Source: Sphingorhabdus sp. EL138 (GTDB lineage: Bacteria; Pseudomonadota; Alphaproteobacteria; Sphingomonadales; Sphingomonadaceae). From it: a stretch of 64,000 bases of DNA. Within the stretch, counting starts at the first letter, position 1; every line of letters starts with the position of its first letter. The position numbers and the translations under genes are program-made. The notes under the pieces were generated by a model. That model saw only the letters and a list, made by a program, of their open reading frames with translations. It had not been told where the DNA came from and did no database searches. The stretch lies in the NCBI RefSeq assembly GCF_900258045.1, contig NZ_OGVD01000004.1, positions 1,488,001 to 1,552,000 on the forward strand, given 5' to 3'. Shown one piece after another: positions 34,310 to 43,949 of the stretch.

Positions 34310-35983
34310 TCAGCACTCCTTGTCATCTTCCTTCTTGCGGAAAATATTGCCCAGACCACAGCCGACTTTCTTCGTAACCTTGCCGGTATTTTCCAGATGA
34401 TGCTTGGCGCGGTCACCCATGACTTTTGCGGTCGCTTTGACAGGCTTGTCGCTGGCCAGGGCCGCCCGGTAAGCTGCGCGCCGTTCCCTGCCACTTTGCA
34501 GGTCCATACCGGTGGCATTTTCGACTTTCGCACGATTTTTATCGCCATAGGCTCGCAGATTCTCCTTCATCTTTCCCTTTGTGGTGAATGTTTCACCAAT
34601 TTTGCGGAAATTCTCCCGGTGATGCGCTGCACGTGCCTTTGCGACGTCACCCAAGGTTACATCCTTGTCGAAAATCGCGGATCCATATTGGAACGTGGTG
34701 GAGACCGGATCCTGTATATCGGCTCCGGTGACGGCCTCAATGCCTTCGGTCGCGGCGATTTCAGCCACCACTACAGCCGCTCCTACGCCTGTGCCTGCCA
34801 TCGCCGCGCGGCCCGCCTTGCCTATTTTTCCGGCGGTCGCTCCGGCTTTGGCCATTTTGGCAAGTTTAGCAGCGTCTGCAGCGGTGGATGCGGCTTTCAA
34901 TCCGCCCGCACCGCGCGCCACCTGCGCCGCACGACCAGCTTTGTTCAGTTTAGAAATATCACCAGCCTTGTTAATGCGCTGCATCAGCTGGGCTTCGCTA
35001 GTGGCTCCGCCGATTCCGCGGGCTGCCTGAGCGGCTGTGCCTTTCCCGACAAGTCGTCCGGTTCCCTTGGGACCGGCATTTTTCAAGATCTCACCTCTAA
35101 GGCGTCCTTCGGTCAGTTTCGTTGCGGCTGTACCACCGCGAGGAATCCTTCCGGCCGAGCCAACCATTTTGGCGGTCTTGCCGATGGATCCGCTTGCCTT
35201 GTAGGCGATACCTCCGGCTACCACTGTACCAATACCCAGCTTGGCCCCGTCGGAAAGACCGCCTTCATCGGCGCTGTCACTGCTGCTGGTGGCAAGTTCG
35301 GCCTGCCCGGCTACGCCCGGGGGTAAAAGACCACAGTTGCCACACCGCTCCACGAAAGGCTCTGTGACGCCCGGTTCCAATGCCGGTTGAGCTTCAATTC
35401 TGGGTTGCCCGACAACGCCGGGTTGTGGCGGCCCCAGCGCATGTGGTTGCGGTCCGGGGGCATTCCGATATTGGGCGGGCTGCCGGCTATCCTGTATCGC
35501 CGCAATAAAATGCTGAGGATAAAACAGCTCGACCGGGTCAAGATGGTAAGTGACCGGAACCAATGATGCGACCGTCGCCGTGATCGAACCGTCGTCCTGA
35601 ACCACCATATTGGCCTTCGCCATCAGGGGCAGGTCGTCCGCCACATAAACATTGGGTGCTTGCTGTTTGAAATTGCGCAGCACAACCATGTCAGGCTGAA
35701 TTTCAAAGACAAATGCGTGGATCCAGCTCTCAAGCGCGTAAGCACGTCCGGCCTCGACTATAATATGCTTGCCCAGCTCGCGAATTTGCCAGACGCCATC
35801 AATAGCCATGGGCTGCGCGACCGCTACCTGATCCGCTTTTGGCAGTAATCCAGGAATCTGTGCCTGCGCCGTTTGATGTGGCATTGGAGCTATGACCGCA
35901 CCAGCCACAGCCAGCGTCAGCAAGGCGCCTGAAATTTTCAAACCGATTTTTCTACCCCGAATGGTATTGCTTCCCTTTTTCAT
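34310..35983 (-). CDS. Large secreted protein of unknown function, Ala/Gly/Lys-rich
   Basis: 557 residues from the ATG at 35983 (GGAAGAG ahead); an in-frame start at 36079 would put charged residues before the signal. A Sec signal peptide (ISGALLTLAVAGAVIAPMPHQTAQA) is followed by a folded-looking part (about 45-190, MAIDGVWQIRELGKHIIVEA) and a Pro-rich hinge with CGNCG. From about residue 250 on it is low in complexity: Gly/Ala/Lys repeats such as AKMAKAGATAGKIGKAGRAA, one hydrophobic stretch (GVGAAVVVAEIAATEGIEAV) and a highly basic C-terminal part ending CGLGNIFRKKEDDKEC. I know no family. It is monocistronic, with its own terminator. Confidence 0.7.
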   Translation of the reverse strand: MKKGSNTIRGRKIGLKISGALLTLAVAGAVIAPMPHQTAQAQIPGLLPKADQVAVAQPMAIDGVWQIRELGKHIIVEAGRAYALESWIHAFVFEIQPDMVVLRNFKQQAPNVYVADDLPLMAKANMVVQDDGSITATVASLVPVTYHLDPVELFYPQHFIAAIQDSRQPAQYRNAPGPQPHALGPPQPGVVGQPRIEAQPALEPGVTEPFVERCGNCGLLPPGVAGQAELATSSSDSADEGGLSDGAKLGIGTVVAGGIAYKASGSIGKTAKMVGSAGRIPRGGTAATKLTEGRLRGEILKNAGPKGTGRLVGKGTAAQAARGIGGATSEAQLMQRINKAGDISKLNKAGRAAQVARGAGGLKAASTAADAAKLAKMAKAGATAGKIGKAGRAAMAGTGVGAAVVVAEIAATEGIEAVTGADIQDPVSTTFQYGSAIFDKDVTLGDVAKARAAHHRENFRKIGETFTTKGKMKENLRAYGDKNRAKVENATGMDLQSGRERRAAYRAALASDKPVKATAKVMGDRAKHHLENTGKVTKKVGCGLGNIFRKKEDDKEC

Positions 35984-36153
35984 CGTCTCTTCCTTCTCAT
36001 TGGAGGTCGATACGACCCCACTCCCTGTCATCCTGAGTAGCAAGGAAGGTTGTGACGCTGAATGAGGTGAATCCCCCATTTCAAAATCTGGGCGTCCAAG
36101 GGTAATCAGCGATCATGCCAACCATTACTTCAGACAGTATATCTTTTAAGGGA

Positions 36154-36801
36154 TCAGATTTCCGCCGCGGGGTCGATCAAACCTTCCCGCAGCGAATGGG
36201 CAATCAGTTGCGCGACCGAATGCACATCCAGTTTCTGCATCAGATTGGTGCGATGGCGGTCCACGGTCTTGGCGCTAATACCAAGATGCGCGGAAATTTC
36301 CTTGTTCGATTGCCCGGCGACAATCAGGTTCAATATCTGTCGTTCCCGATCGGTCAGGATGCTCTGTTGGGGTGCGTTGTCCAAGATGCTTGTGAAAAAT
36401 GGCGAAATATACCGGCCGCCTTGCAAGATCATCGGCACATTCTGATAAAGATCCTCATTGTCCTCAGCTTTGGAAAACAGACCATCCACACCAGCCTCCA
36501 CAAGTTCGCTGACTTTTCCCATCGCAGATATGCCAGTAAACACGATAACCCGGGTGTCGGGCGACCAACGCCGTGTTTCGACGAGCACTTCAACGCCCCC
36601 CGCGATCGGCATCGACACATCGAGAACAAGCATATCAGGCCTATGTTGTTTGACGGCGCCAATAGCATCCAAACCATTGCCGGCTTCTCCCACCACCTCG
36701 ATATTATGTCCGTCAACAAGCCGCTCGTTTTCAAGAGCGGCTTTCAATCCCGAACGGACGATCGCATGATCATCGGCAATAACGGCGGTAAAGTGGCTCA
36801 T
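36154..36801 (-). CDS. NarL/FixJ-type response regulator
   Basis: 215 residues from the ATG at 36801; an upstream ATG would add residues before the receiver domain that match nothing. The receiver domain has VIADDHAIVRSGLK, the phosphorylation site in MLVLDVSMPIAGGVEVL (Asp about residue 60) and RVIVFTG. The C-terminal LuxR-type domain is LTDRERQILNLIVAGQSNKE...ISAKTVDRHRTNLMQKL. The divergent histidine kinase at 36872 is its expected partner. Confidence 0.92.
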   Translation of the reverse strand: MSHFTAVIADDHAIVRSGLKAALENERLVDGHNIEVVGEAGNGLDAIGAVKQHRPDMLVLDVSMPIAGGVEVLVETRRWSPDTRVIVFTGISAMGKVSELVEAGVDGLFSKAEDNEDLYQNVPMILQGGRYISPFFTSILDNAPQQSILTDRERQILNLIVAGQSNKEISAHLGISAKTVDRHRTNLMQKLDVHSVAQLIAHSLREGLIDPAAEI

Positions 36802-36871
36802 TTCAAATTTCTGCTCTGCTTGCCTTGGGGCATTTTCCTGTTCTACAATATCGCACAAATGATTGTAACCT

Positions 36872-38902
36872 ATGACATTTCTTAGCGTGATCGCACCATA
36901 TTTCAAATCAACTTTGCGCTTCTTAGCGTTCATGATCATTCTTGTTGCGGTCTCGATTTGGAAGGCTGGGCCGGCAATGGCCGCTCCGGCTCTTCCATTT
37001 ACGTCCGGCGAAAACCGGACTGATCTGGGTGATTATGTAGTCTATAGTCTGGGCGAAAACCGACCGCTTGCAGAAATGATTTTGGAATATGAGGCGGGCA
37101 AATTTGGATCCGGCGTGCCTGTATCCGAAGAGGAATTTACGCCCTATTCCGACCTTTGGTCTGCCCTCGCCGTAAAAAATATCTCAAAACCAGATGGGCG
37201 GCTGGCAGATCAATGGATTGTCAATTTTGACGCATTTGCCGTGCGGGATGCAGATATCGTTCTGGTCAGGCAGTCTGGCGATGTCGACAGATTACTCTCT
37301 TTCTCTTCGGCAAAACCTTATGACCCGACAATATTGAGTGGCACTCAGCTGAAATCCAAGCCGCTTATTTTACGGCCCGGAGAAACGGCCACTCTCATGG
37401 TTCGGACATCCAAGCTTATGGCAGCGGCGCCCAGTCTAGCGATCAGGGACGAAGCGGAGCTGGTTGAACATGAGCTGCGCACGGCAGCACTCAACGCGGC
37501 TTTCTACACGCTCGCCATATTCGGACTGATTGTCATGCTGGGGGTCAACATTTCGCTGAAAAGCTCTGTTGGAATTCGATACGCTCTACTTTTCTGCCTG
37601 CTGCTCGCCGCCTTGTCCTTCGACGACAATATCCCACTCCGGTTCCTCTATCCAAACCATCCGGAATGGAATCCCTATATCGGCTTTCTGATCAGCTATG
37701 CCTGCATCATGTTCGGTTTTTACGTGGCAGGCTATTCAATGGTAACCCGCAAAGGCAGTCACCCGTGGTCCAGACACGTCCAATGGCTTGCATTACTGCC
37801 CATCGTAACGTTGGTAATGATCCCCTTCCTGCCGCGCATCACGAGCTACAAGATCCAGCTGGCTTGGACAGGCATCATGTGTTTGTCCCATTTCCTGCCC
37901 CTCTATTGGTGGGAGAAATCCGCCAATCGCAGATTGTACGAGATGTGGGCTGGACTGATCATCATTTTCATTGCGTTTTTGGTCTACGCAACACTGATGT
38001 TCAGCGGTTATCTGGAAAACCAGATCGTCCTGCGGAATTTTGCCAAAACGACATTCATCATAATTGGAACGCTCGTAATGCTTGGCCTTACTTACGGGAT
38101 CATTTCCCTGCGTAGGGAGCATGACCGGGCTTTGGAAGAGAAAATCCGTGTCCTAAAAGAGGATGCGGAAAAAAGCCAACGTCTACTAGAGGCCGAAAAA
38201 AACTATTCGCGTGCCCGCGATCAGGCCGCGCTGCGCCAGCGCCAGCTGGCAACCGCGTCGCACGATATAAAGCAGCCGCTAACCAGCCTTCGCATGACAC
38301 TGGATGGGGAAACCACCAATCTGGGAGACACGACGAAAAGGAATATTCGCGAGGCGCTCGATTATCTCGAATCACTTTCGGGAGATTATCTGGTTGAAAG
38401 CCGTCCACAGATTGATGAACCTGCGATCAAGGAACAGCAGAAAGCAGAGGAACCCTATTCTCTTTCGATGATCTTTCGAACCGTGGGGCAGATGTTTCGT
38501 GAAGAAGCAATTTCCAAGGGCCTCCAGCTTCGGATTGTCAACAGCAATATTCAAACCACCATACCGCCACTGGCTTTAATGCGGATTGTCAGCAACCTTG
38601 CCTCCAACGCCATCAAATATACCAACAAAGGCAGGATATTGATCGGAGCGAGACGTCGCGGATCCGGATTCGTGATCGTCGTTCTGGACACCGGCCCCGG
38701 CATGTCGGAGGCCGAGATTGTCCAGTTTCAATCAGCATATGAGAAAGGCGACAACTCAAAAGGCGAAGGCCTGGGCCTGGCAATCTGCATTGAGTTGGCT
38801 GAACAACATGAATTGACCCTGGAAATAGACGCAAAGCCCGAACAAGGCACGTGTATACGCATCATTGCAGATATGAGCCAAAATCAGATTAATCAGTTGT
38901 AG
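36872..38902 (+). CDS. Sensor histidine kinase with 7TM receptor (7TMR-DISM-like)
   Basis: 676 residues. A signal-type helix is followed by a periplasmic domain (about residues 38-205), then seven membrane helices (about 208-415), a coiled coil and the kinase core. The H-box is ATASHDIKQPLTSLRMTLD (His about residue 464); the ATPase has SNAIKYTNKGRILIGARR, LDTGPGMSEAEI and KGEGLGLAICIELAEQH. The extracellular part resembles the DISMED2 domains of 7TMR-DISM receptors that bind carbohydrates or small ligands. The partner regulator lies divergent, 70 bases away. Confidence 0.9.
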   Translation: MTFLSVIAPYFKSTLRFLAFMIILVAVSIWKAGPAMAAPALPFTSGENRTDLGDYVVYSLGENRPLAEMILEYEAGKFGSGVPVSEEEFTPYSDLWSALAVKNISKPDGRLADQWIVNFDAFAVRDADIVLVRQSGDVDRLLSFSSAKPYDPTILSGTQLKSKPLILRPGETATLMVRTSKLMAAAPSLAIRDEAELVEHELRTAALNAAFYTLAIFGLIVMLGVNISLKSSVGIRYALLFCLLLAALSFDDNIPLRFLYPNHPEWNPYIGFLISYACIMFGFYVAGYSMVTRKGSHPWSRHVQWLALLPIVTLVMIPFLPRITSYKIQLAWTGIMCLSHFLPLYWWEKSANRRLYEMWAGLIIIFIAFLVYATLMFSGYLENQIVLRNFAKTTFIIIGTLVMLGLTYGIISLRREHDRALEEKIRVLKEDAEKSQRLLEAEKNYSRARDQAALRQRQLATASHDIKQPLTSLRMTLDGETTNLGDTTKRNIREALDYLESLSGDYLVESRPQIDEPAIKEQQKAEEPYSLSMIFRTVGQMFREEAISKGLQLRIVNSNIQTTIPPLALMRIVSNLASNAIKYTNKGRILIGARRRGSGFVIVVLDTGPGMSEAEIVQFQSAYEKGDNSKGEGLGLAICIELAEQHELTLEIDAKPEQGTCIRIIADMSQNQINQL

Positions 38903-38944
38903 ATCGTCCCGGCCTCATGTTGGGATGAAACGAACATTCTCAAT

Positions 38945-39892
38945 TCAAGTCAAACGCCGCTCTATCGCATCCCAGATCATCCCGGATGTGTCAGTGCCAT
39001 TAAACTTGTCGATGGCCACAATTCCCGTCGGGGATGTCACGTTAATCTCGGTCAGCCATTTTCCACCAATCACGTCTATGCCGACAAAGATCAGCCCGAG
39101 CCTTTTCAAATCCGGCCCCATCGCTGCGCAAATTTCCTTTTCGCGGTCAGTTAACTCTGCCGCCTCGGCATAGCCGCCCTGGGCGAGGTTGGAACGAAAT
39201 TCGCCTTTGCCAGGCTTGCGGTTGATTGCACCTGCCACTTCACCGTCCACCAGAACGATACGTTTGTCGCCATCCTGGACCTCGGGAAGGAAAGGTTGGA
39301 TCATATGAGGTTCTGGCCAAGTCTGGTTAAATACTTCAGTTAAAGCACTCAAATTACTGCCATCTTCAGGAATCAGAAAAATGGCTTTGCCGCCGTTGCC
39401 ATGCAAGGGTTTGACGACAATGCCGCCATGCTCTTCCTGAAAGGCGCGGATTTCATCAATATTTCGCGTTACCAGCGTGGGCGGCATATATTTGGCATAG
39501 TCCAGCACATAAACTTTTTCAGGCGCATTGCGGACCGATACCGGATTGTTGACGACCAGCGTTTCGTCTTCGATCCGCTCCAGCAGATGGGTTGCCGTGA
39601 TATAGCCGACATCAAAAGGCGGGTCCTGCCGCATCAACACGACATCGATATCGCTGCCGAGGTCTAACCTTACCTGTTCACCAAATTCATAATGATCACC
39701 GTGCACTTGTTGGACCTTTACCGGATGTGCCAGCGTAGTCAGACGGCCCGCCAGATAGGTCAGGTCTTTGACATCATAATGATAGAGTTTGTGACCGCGT
39801 TTCTGTGCGGCGATCATCAGTGCGAAGCTGCTGTCCCCGCCGATATTGACGGTTTCCATGGGATCCATTTGCACGGCAATTTTCAAAGTCAT
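38945..39892 (-). CDS. gshB: Glutathione synthetase
   Basis: 315 residues, ATP-grasp fold. VQMDPMETVNIGGDSSFALM begins the preATP-grasp part; RQDPPFDVGYITATHLLERI is a family block. The ATP-binding loop is GGIVVKPLHGNGGKAIFLI (about 155-173), and KRIVLVDGEVAGAINRKPG and INVTSPTGIVAID are the C-terminal signatures. It adds glycine to gamma-glutamylcysteine. It follows yraN and rsmI on the same strand. Confidence 0.96.
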   Translation of the reverse strand: MTLKIAVQMDPMETVNIGGDSSFALMIAAQKRGHKLYHYDVKDLTYLAGRLTTLAHPVKVQQVHGDHYEFGEQVRLDLGSDIDVVLMRQDPPFDVGYITATHLLERIEDETLVVNNPVSVRNAPEKVYVLDYAKYMPPTLVTRNIDEIRAFQEEHGGIVVKPLHGNGGKAIFLIPEDGSNLSALTEVFNQTWPEPHMIQPFLPEVQDGDKRIVLVDGEVAGAINRKPGKGEFRSNLAQGGYAEAAELTDREKEICAAMGPDLKRLGLIFVGIDVIGGKWLTEINVTSPTGIVAIDKFNGTDTSGMIWDAIERRLT

Positions 39893-39929
39893 AAGAGTGC
39901 TTTCTCAAGTCATTGGGGTCGCGACGGGA

Positions 39930-40298
39930 TCAAAACCCGTGCCAGACATTGGGTAAATGGGTTGGCAGACGGCGCGGCGCAACCAAAATTACATCAATCC
40001 GCGCGTCTTCGCCATTTTGGCAATATTCCGAATAGAGAATTTCCGCCGCGGCAGCGACCCGTTTTAGCCGATGATGATCAATCGCGGTCTCAAGATCTTT
40101 CGCTTTTGTCCGTGCTTTCACCTCAACAAATGCGACGAGCCCGCCTCGCTTGGCTATCAGGTCCACCTCACCGCGCGACGTACGAACGCGCCGCGCCAGT
40201 ATACGCCAGCCATGAAGTCGTAACCAGCCTGCGGCGACGCTCTCCGCGCGTCGTCCCTGCTGTTCGGCGCGCTCCCTTTTCGCAGCAGGATGTTTCAT
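39930..40298 (-). CDS. YraN family protein (UPF0102)
   Basis: 122 residues, the small endonuclease-like fold of UPF0102: AAGWLRLHGWRILARRVRTS, GEVDLIAKRGGLVAFVEVKA (about 45-64, with the D...E-x-K nuclease-like motif) and RIDVILVAPRR. The activity is unproven. It overlaps no gene but follows rsmI by two bases, as in E. coli where yraN neighbours rsmI and lpoA. Confidence 0.9.
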   Translation of the reverse strand: MKHPAAKRERAEQQGRRAESVAAGWLRLHGWRILARRVRTSRGEVDLIAKRGGLVAFVEVKARTKAKDLETAIDHHRLKRVAAAAEILYSEYCQNGEDARIDVILVAPRRLPTHLPNVWHGF

Positions 40299-40300
40299 TC

Positions 40301-41140
40301 CTATGCTTCCGCTTTCCAGCGGGATGCCATTTCATAAAGTTCTTTCCGATCAACCCCATAAGTGCGCGCCACTTCTCCCGCCGCCTTCGAAGCAGGAAGC
40401 CGCCGCAATGCAGAGCGCAAAGCTTCCTCGATATCCGCGCTACTCACCGGCTCCGCCGCACCCGGTGGCCCAATGACTACGACAATCTCGCCTTTTGGTT
40501 TTTCATCGGCATAGCGGCCTGCCAATTCTTGCAGGCTTCCGGTGACCGTTTCCTCAAACTTCTTGGTAATCTCTCGAATGACAGCGGCTTGACGTTCTCC
40601 CAATTTATCGAACGCATCCGCCAGCATGGCGCCGAGCCGAGACCCGTTCTCGTAGAAGACCAGCGTCGCCTTGATCGGTTTCAACTCCGTCAACGCCTCA
40701 CTCCGCGCTTTCATCTTGCTTGGTAAAAAGCCCTCAAACAAAAACCGATCACTAGGCAATCCGGACAAGGTCAGCGCAGCAATAACCGCACTTGGCCCCG
40801 GCACTGTCGTGACATATGCACCTTGCGCCCGCGCATCTCGAACGAGCTTGTAACCGGGATCGGAGATCAGCGGTGTCCCCGCATCACTCACAAGTGCGAC
40901 AATTTTACATCCTATAGCAGTCAAAATTTCCTGCCGCTCCCGCTCTCCTTTATGGTCATTATAGACCTTTATTTTTCCCTTTTTACCGATGTGATTCAAA
41001 AGCTTGCCGGTCACTCTTGAATCTTCGACTAAGATAAGGTCAGCGATTCCAAGGATTTCTTCGGCCCGATGCGACAAATCTCCGAGGTTGCCGATTGGTG
41101 TAGCGACGATATACAGGCCATGTTCAATGGGAGCAGACAT
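40301..41140 (-). CDS. rsmI: 16S rRNA 2'-O-ribose methyltransferase (C1402)
   Basis: 279 residues from the ATG at 41140; a longer frame upstream lies inside the divergent gene and is rejected. GLYIVATPIGNLGDLSHRA opens the tetrapyrrole-methylase fold; ILVEDSRVTGKLLNHIGKK, LVSDAGTPLISDPGYKL and VTTVPGPSAVIAALTLSGLP are the SAM-binding signatures. RsmI methylates C1402 in the ribosome P site. The chosen start is one base from the divergent LpoA-like start. Confidence 0.94.
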   Translation of the reverse strand: MSAPIEHGLYIVATPIGNLGDLSHRAEEILGIADLILVEDSRVTGKLLNHIGKKGKIKVYNDHKGERERQEILTAIGCKIVALVSDAGTPLISDPGYKLVRDARAQGAYVTTVPGPSAVIAALTLSGLPSDRFLFEGFLPSKMKARSEALTELKPIKATLVFYENGSRLGAMLADAFDKLGERQAAVIREITKKFEETVTGSLQELAGRYADEKPKGEIVVVIGPPGAAEPVSSADIEEALRSALRRLPASKAAGEVARTYGVDRKELYEMASRWKAEA

Positions 41141-41141
41141 A

Positions 41142-42371
41142 ATGAACGCCATGACAGATAATTTGCATATAGGACAGGATGAAAAAACATCCCCCCGGAT
41201 CACATCCGCACCTGTCCGCGAAGGACGCCGCAGCCTTCTGAAATATGCTGGGCTCGCCGGGATCATTTTCCTGGCAGGCTGCGAATCCGTAGTACCGCGC
41301 GGCGGTGAGCGTCCGACAAGACCGACACCAACGCCGCCACCGGTCACAGGTGAATTGCCGCAAGATCAAAAACACCATCGTATTGCGCTGCTGGTTCCCC
41401 TATCCGGTAAAAATGCCGGTGTCGGGCAATCCCTGGCCAACGCAACAACAATTGCTCTGCTCGACACCAAAGCACAGAATATCCGCATGACCAGCTACGA
41501 TACAGCCAAGGGCATTACTGCTGCTGCCCGTAAAGCCGTTGCGGATGGCAATAAACTTATCATTGGACCTTTGCTGAGCGATAATGTCGTAGCGACCGCC
41601 AATATCGCCCGGCCTGCCGGCGTTCCGATTCTCAGCTTTTCCAATGATGCCGGAGTTGCCGGAAACAATGTTTTCCTGCTCGGCCATATCCCGTCGCAAT
41701 CGATCAATCGCGTTGTCAGCTACGCCAAGTCAAAAGGCATGAACCGTTTCGCCGCTTTGGTCCCCAATGGGGTTTACGGTCAACGGGCGTCTTCGACATT
41801 GCTGCGCTCAGTCAAAAATGTCGGCGGAACGGTTGTTTCGATCCAGAATTTCAACCGCGACTCTCAATCTGTAGAAGCCGCCACCAAGAAACTGTCGCAA
41901 AATGGCGACTTTGACGCGGTCTTACTGGCCGACAACGGCACCATGGCGATCAAGGCCGCGCCCTATATTCGGCAAAATGCAAGCGGTAGCGCCAAAATTC
42001 TTGGTACCGACCTTTGGAATACAAGCAGCAAGCTTGCCGGATCACCATCGATGCGCGGCGCATGGTTCGCCAGTGTTTCAGACACCCTGTATCGGCAATA
42101 TGCCAACAAGTATCGCAGTCGCTATGGCCGCGCGCCTTTCCGGCTTTCAAGTCTTGGCTACGATTCGGTTCTACTCACTGTGAAAGTGGCACAAAACTGG
42201 AAAGTGGGCACTCCCTTCCCGATCAATCAACTGACTGATTCCGGCGGGTTCATCGGATTGGACGGCGTCTTCCGCTTCCGTCGCAACGGCATTTCCGAAC
42301 GTGCATTGGAAGTTCAGGAAATCCGAAATGGTAGCTTTAGCGTGGTAGACCCGGCACCCAAGGGGTTCTAA
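41142..42371 (+). CDS. LpoA-like penicillin-binding protein activator, lipoprotein
   Basis: 409 residues from the ATG at 41142 (GGGAG ahead). After a cytoplasmic-type N-terminus a lipoprotein signal ends in FLAGC (Cys about residue 47). The rest is a type 1 periplasmic-binding fold: HRIALLVPLSGKNAGVGQSL, KLIIGPLLSDNVVATANIA and VPILSFSNDAGVAGNNVF. It matches the C-terminal domain of LpoA, which activates penicillin-binding protein 1a, without the TPR half. Divergent from rsmI and next to yraN, as lpoA is in E. coli; the exact role is inferred. Confidence 0.8.
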   Translation: MNAMTDNLHIGQDEKTSPRITSAPVREGRRSLLKYAGLAGIIFLAGCESVVPRGGERPTRPTPTPPPVTGELPQDQKHHRIALLVPLSGKNAGVGQSLANATTIALLDTKAQNIRMTSYDTAKGITAAARKAVADGNKLIIGPLLSDNVVATANIARPAGVPILSFSNDAGVAGNNVFLLGHIPSQSINRVVSYAKSKGMNRFAALVPNGVYGQRASSTLLRSVKNVGGTVVSIQNFNRDSQSVEAATKKLSQNGDFDAVLLADNGTMAIKAAPYIRQNASGSAKILGTDLWNTSSKLAGSPSMRGAWFASVSDTLYRQYANKYRSRYGRAPFRLSSLGYDSVLLTVKVAQNWKVGTPFPINQLTDSGGFIGLDGVFRFRRNGISERALEVQEIRNGSFSVVDPAPKGF

Positions 42372-42403
42372 TTTATGCTCTGCATCTCGTGCAGAGCATA
42401 AAT
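42371..42403. terminator. Bidirectional terminator between the LpoA-like gene and tal
   Basis: ATTTATGCTCTGCA (42371-42384) pairs perfectly with TGCAGAGCATAAAT (42390-42403) around TCTCG. The stem fills the gap between two converging genes (stops at 42371 and 42405), so it probably serves both. Confidence 0.8.
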
Positions 42404-42404
42404 A

Positions 42405-43058
42405 TTATCCAATATTCTGACCGGTGTCTTTCCAGTCTGCCAGAAAACCCTCAATACCCTTGTCTGTCAGCACATGCTTAAACAATCCACGAATAACGTT
42501 CGGAGGCATAGTGGCCACATCTGCTCCAATTCGAGCAGATTCCAGAACATGAACAGGATGGCGGATAGAGGCGACCAGAATTTCCGTATCAAAGGCGTAA
42601 TTGTCGTAAATCAACCGAATGTCATCGATCAGTTTCATGCCATCAAAGCCGTTGTCATCATGACGTCCGACAAAGGGTGAGATAAAGCTCGCTCCCGCTT
42701 TGGCCGCCAGGAGTGCCTGATTGGCAGAGAAACATAACGTGACATTGACCATCGTGCCGTCGCCGGTCAGCGCCTTGCAGGTTTTAAGGCCGTCAATGGT
42801 CAGTGGCACCTTGATACAAACATTGTCTGCAATTTTGCGCAGCACCTCTGCTTCTTTCATCATCGTTTCATGATCGAGGGCAACGACTTCTGCAGAGACT
42901 GGGCCGTCAGTCAGACCGCAAATTTCCTTGGTAACCTCCATAATGTCGCGACCGGATTTCTTGATCAGTGACGGGTTGGTCGTCACGCCATCGACCATTC
43001 CCGTGGCTGCCAGATCAGCAATTTCAGAGGTATCAGCAGTATCAACAAAAAATTTCAT
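42405..43058 (-). CDS. tal: Transaldolase (short type)
   Basis: 217 residues, the short transaldolase/fructose-6-phosphate aldolase class. [33 protein letters not shown] (about residues 24-36), [18 protein letters not shown] with the Schiff-base lysine (about 86), and [20 protein letters not shown] are the signatures. It exchanges three-carbon units in the non-oxidative pentose phosphate pathway. Fsa and transaldolase activity cannot be told apart by sequence alone here. Confidence 0.9.
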   Translation of the reverse strand: MKFFVDTADTSEIADLAATGMVDGVTTNPSLIKKSGRDIMEVTKEICGLTDGPVSAEVVALDHETMMKEAEVLRKIADNVCIKVPLTIDGLKTCKALTGDGTMVNVTLCFSANQALLAAKAGASFISPFVGRHDDNGFDGMKLIDDIRLIYDNYAFDTEILVASIRHPVHVLESARIGADVATMPPNVIRGLFKHVLTDKGIEGFLADWKDTGQNIG

Positions 43059-43198
43059 AACTTCCGGCTCCCGATGCGGATATGGTGGTGACGATAGCGA
43101 GTCGCCTAATCTCTTTCCTAGAGACGCGAAACCGGCCGTGCGGTCAAGCTGTGCAGAAAGCTGTGGATAGTCTGTGGGCCAAGCCCAACCAAGCAGCT

Positions 43199-43873
43199 TT
43201 AGGTCAAACCAAACACGCCAATCAGCAATGGATCATTGGTAGCTTCCGGATTGGCCCTGATTTTCGCTTCCTGCTCGCCGATCGACCGATAAATGGCATC
43301 ACTGACCTTATCCGTCACATCACCGCTAATATCTGCAAAATTGATATCACTGACCTGCGAAAGCACAAGATTGATAATCTCGTTGTCGAACAGGTTTAGT
43401 CCCTTGCTGACACCTGGCAATATCTGGGTCGCAAGCGACGCACCGAGCTGACTCTGCAGCAGGTCCGTTGCGGCCCGGTCCCCACCTTTGATGATCGTGG
43501 CGGCATCCGCAATACTCATACCTCTAATGGTATCAGCAATAATCGGAGCTGCCAGTTCCGCCCCTTTCTCAGCCGCGCGATTAACTTGCTTGAGGAGACG
43601 TTTCTGAATCGGTTTGGACCTCAAAAGAGCGGTGGCAATATTCGTAACGCGCGTCCCGCCCAATCTTTCCGGCACCGATATGCGAGCAATCTGGCTATCG
43701 AAAAACCCATTGGGCTGCATGAGTTCAGCAAAGGCATTTTGCGACGACAAGGTCAAAAGACGCCTTACCGCTTCGGTCAGACTCAGCGATGGCAAGCTGG
43801 CACAGCCGGTCAGCGCAAGCACCGTACCAGCGGTGCCTACGGCCAAAAATTTACGCCGATCGAAATTTTTCAT
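43199..43873 (-). CDS. DUF4197 family lipoprotein
   Basis: 224 residues. The N-terminus has RRKFL and a hydrophobic stretch ending in LTGC (Cys about residue 24), so it could use the Tat route and be lipidated. The body is helical and matches DUF4197: [40 protein letters not shown]-like helices and [20 protein letters not shown]. The family has no known function. It sits between tal (same strand, 140 bases away) and the divergent priA. Confidence 0.8.
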   Translation of the reverse strand: MKNFDRRKFLAVGTAGTVLALTGCASLPSLSLTEAVRRLLTLSSQNAFAELMQPNGFFDSQIARISVPERLGGTRVTNIATALLRSKPIQKRLLKQVNRAAEKGAELAAPIIADTIRGMSIADAATIIKGGDRAATDLLQSQLGASLATQILPGVSKGLNLFDNEIINLVLSQVSDINFADISGDVTDKVSDAIYRSIGEQEAKIRANPEATNDPLLIGVFGLT

Positions 43874-43949
43874 GATCTTACTCCCCTAATCCCTCACACA
43901 CTGCATAGCAGCTGGTGACGCAATCCCAAACCATGCCTATACGGACCAG

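Noticed and set aside
34268-35326. 352-codon open frame opposite the secreted protein
   Set aside because: It mirrors a GC-rich, repetitive coding region, has no ribosome site and no recognisable domain. It is best explained as a shadow of the minus-strand gene.
39692-40726. 344-codon open frame opposite gshB, yraN and rsmI
   Set aside because: It spans three well-supported genes on the other strand and has Arg/His/Phe-rich composition without any family.
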